The notes under the pieces: model-generated
The model's input: the letters and a program-made list of their open reading frames with translations, nothing else
Told to the model about the DNA's origin: nothing
Databases searched by the model: none
Assembly: GCA_903898975.1 (NCBI GenBank)
Contig: CAIUHT010001416.1
Span: 1 to 5,400 of the forward strand
Direction of reading: 5' to 3'
DNA: 5,400 nt
DNA from: an uncultured Planctomycetaceae bacterium
GTDB lineage: Bacteria > Planctomycetota > Planctomycetia > Planctomycetales > Planctomycetaceae
Made by a program: the position numbers and the translations under genes
In this document: in pieces, positions 5,097-5,400 of the stretch
Layout: every line of letters starts with the position of its first letter
Position numbering within the stretch: position 1 is the stretch's first letter

Positions 5097-5400
5097 CCTC
5101 GGGAAGATTGGCCTTCCGGGACCGCCGATTGACGCAGGCTGGGCATCTCAACGCAGTTTCACGCGGGGGGGGTGATGGAGAGCGAAGGTCGCGTCGGTTT
5201 TGGCGTGCCGGAACCAGGGACGACGGAGTCCCGACGACGCTGCGGAATCGCTGTCCGCCCCAGTCAGCGGTCGGTGGGGACCAAGGAACTCCACCGCGAA
5301 TTTGCCCCCGCACAGCCGGTTCGGGCTGCGTGGAGCGCTCAGGGAGTGGCTGAGGCACGGTTCTGCTCATGAGTTCATATGTCCCGTAGCACAGGTGCGA
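5097..5400. other. Downstream region without a supported gene
   Basis: No convincing gene, RNA or repeat is seen. It contains an 8-G run (5165-5172), a small inverted repeat GGGAC/GTCCC (5217-5232) and a short hairpin just after the stop (GGAAG/CTTCC, 5102-5117) without a T tract. An ATG at 5379 is open to the window edge for only 7 codons, so it cannot be judged. Confidence 0.5.

Noticed and set aside
5102..5117. GGAAG/CTTCC hairpin just after the TlpA-like stop as an intrinsic terminator
   Set aside because: The stem is only 5 bp and is followed by GGGACC, not a T tract, so it does not meet the usual criteria.
5172..5372. 66-codon plus-strand frame downstream of the TlpA-like gene
   Set aside because: It begins in an 8-G run, has no clear ribosome site, has no recognisable motif and is overlapped by other equally open frames.

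Overview
This window looks like GC-rich (low-to-mid 60s % GC by eye) chromosomal DNA, probably from a Planctomycetota bacterium. I infer this from the gene content: a MoxR / DUF58 / BatA-type gene cluster next to an exported LolA-like plus TlpA-like protein with proline-rich linkers. It also has long intergenic gaps and a secreted-protein gene without a Shine-Dalgarno sequence. No rRNA or marker gene is present to prove the phylum.

Left half (1-2332, minus strand): three tightly packed genes read right to left. They are a MoxR-family AAA+ ATPase (2332-1286), a DUF58 protein with a von Willebrand-like domain (1286-399), and a BatA-type membrane protein with a VWA domain (395 to beyond position 1, truncated). 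The first junction is a TGATG stop/start overlap and the second leaves 3 bases, so one polycistronic, translationally coupled operon is very likely. By family knowledge, the MoxR ATPase acts as a chaperone-like remodeller for VWA partners, and the BatA-like protein is the membrane-anchored metal-binding partner. Further bat-like genes probably lie to the left of the window.

Centre (2333-3482): about 1.15 kb without a convincing gene, between the divergent operon and the rightward gene. It is rich in structure: a 13-bp tandem repeat (six copies) in the putative moxR leader, a strong imperfect hairpin followed by a second hairpin, and a four-copy 16-bp tandem repeat with a palindromic core. It also holds a 14-bp perfect palindrome followed within 3 bases by a six-run G-quadruplex motif, and a TATGAT hexamer that may be the -10 box of the rightward gene.

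Right half (3483-5096, plus strand): one gene for an exported 537-residue protein with a signal peptide, a LolA/DUF2092-like beta-rich domain, a low-complexity linker and a C-terminal TlpA/thioredoxin-fold domain. The CxxC redox site of that domain has been lost. After it, 5097-5400 holds no gene I can support. Nothing in the sequence links this protein functionally to the MoxR operon beyond adjacency.

No tRNA, rRNA, CRISPR array, insertion sequence or phage gene is visible. The best candidates for something undescribed are the repeat-rich divergent control region and the redox-dead thioredoxin-fold protein, not a new multi-gene system.
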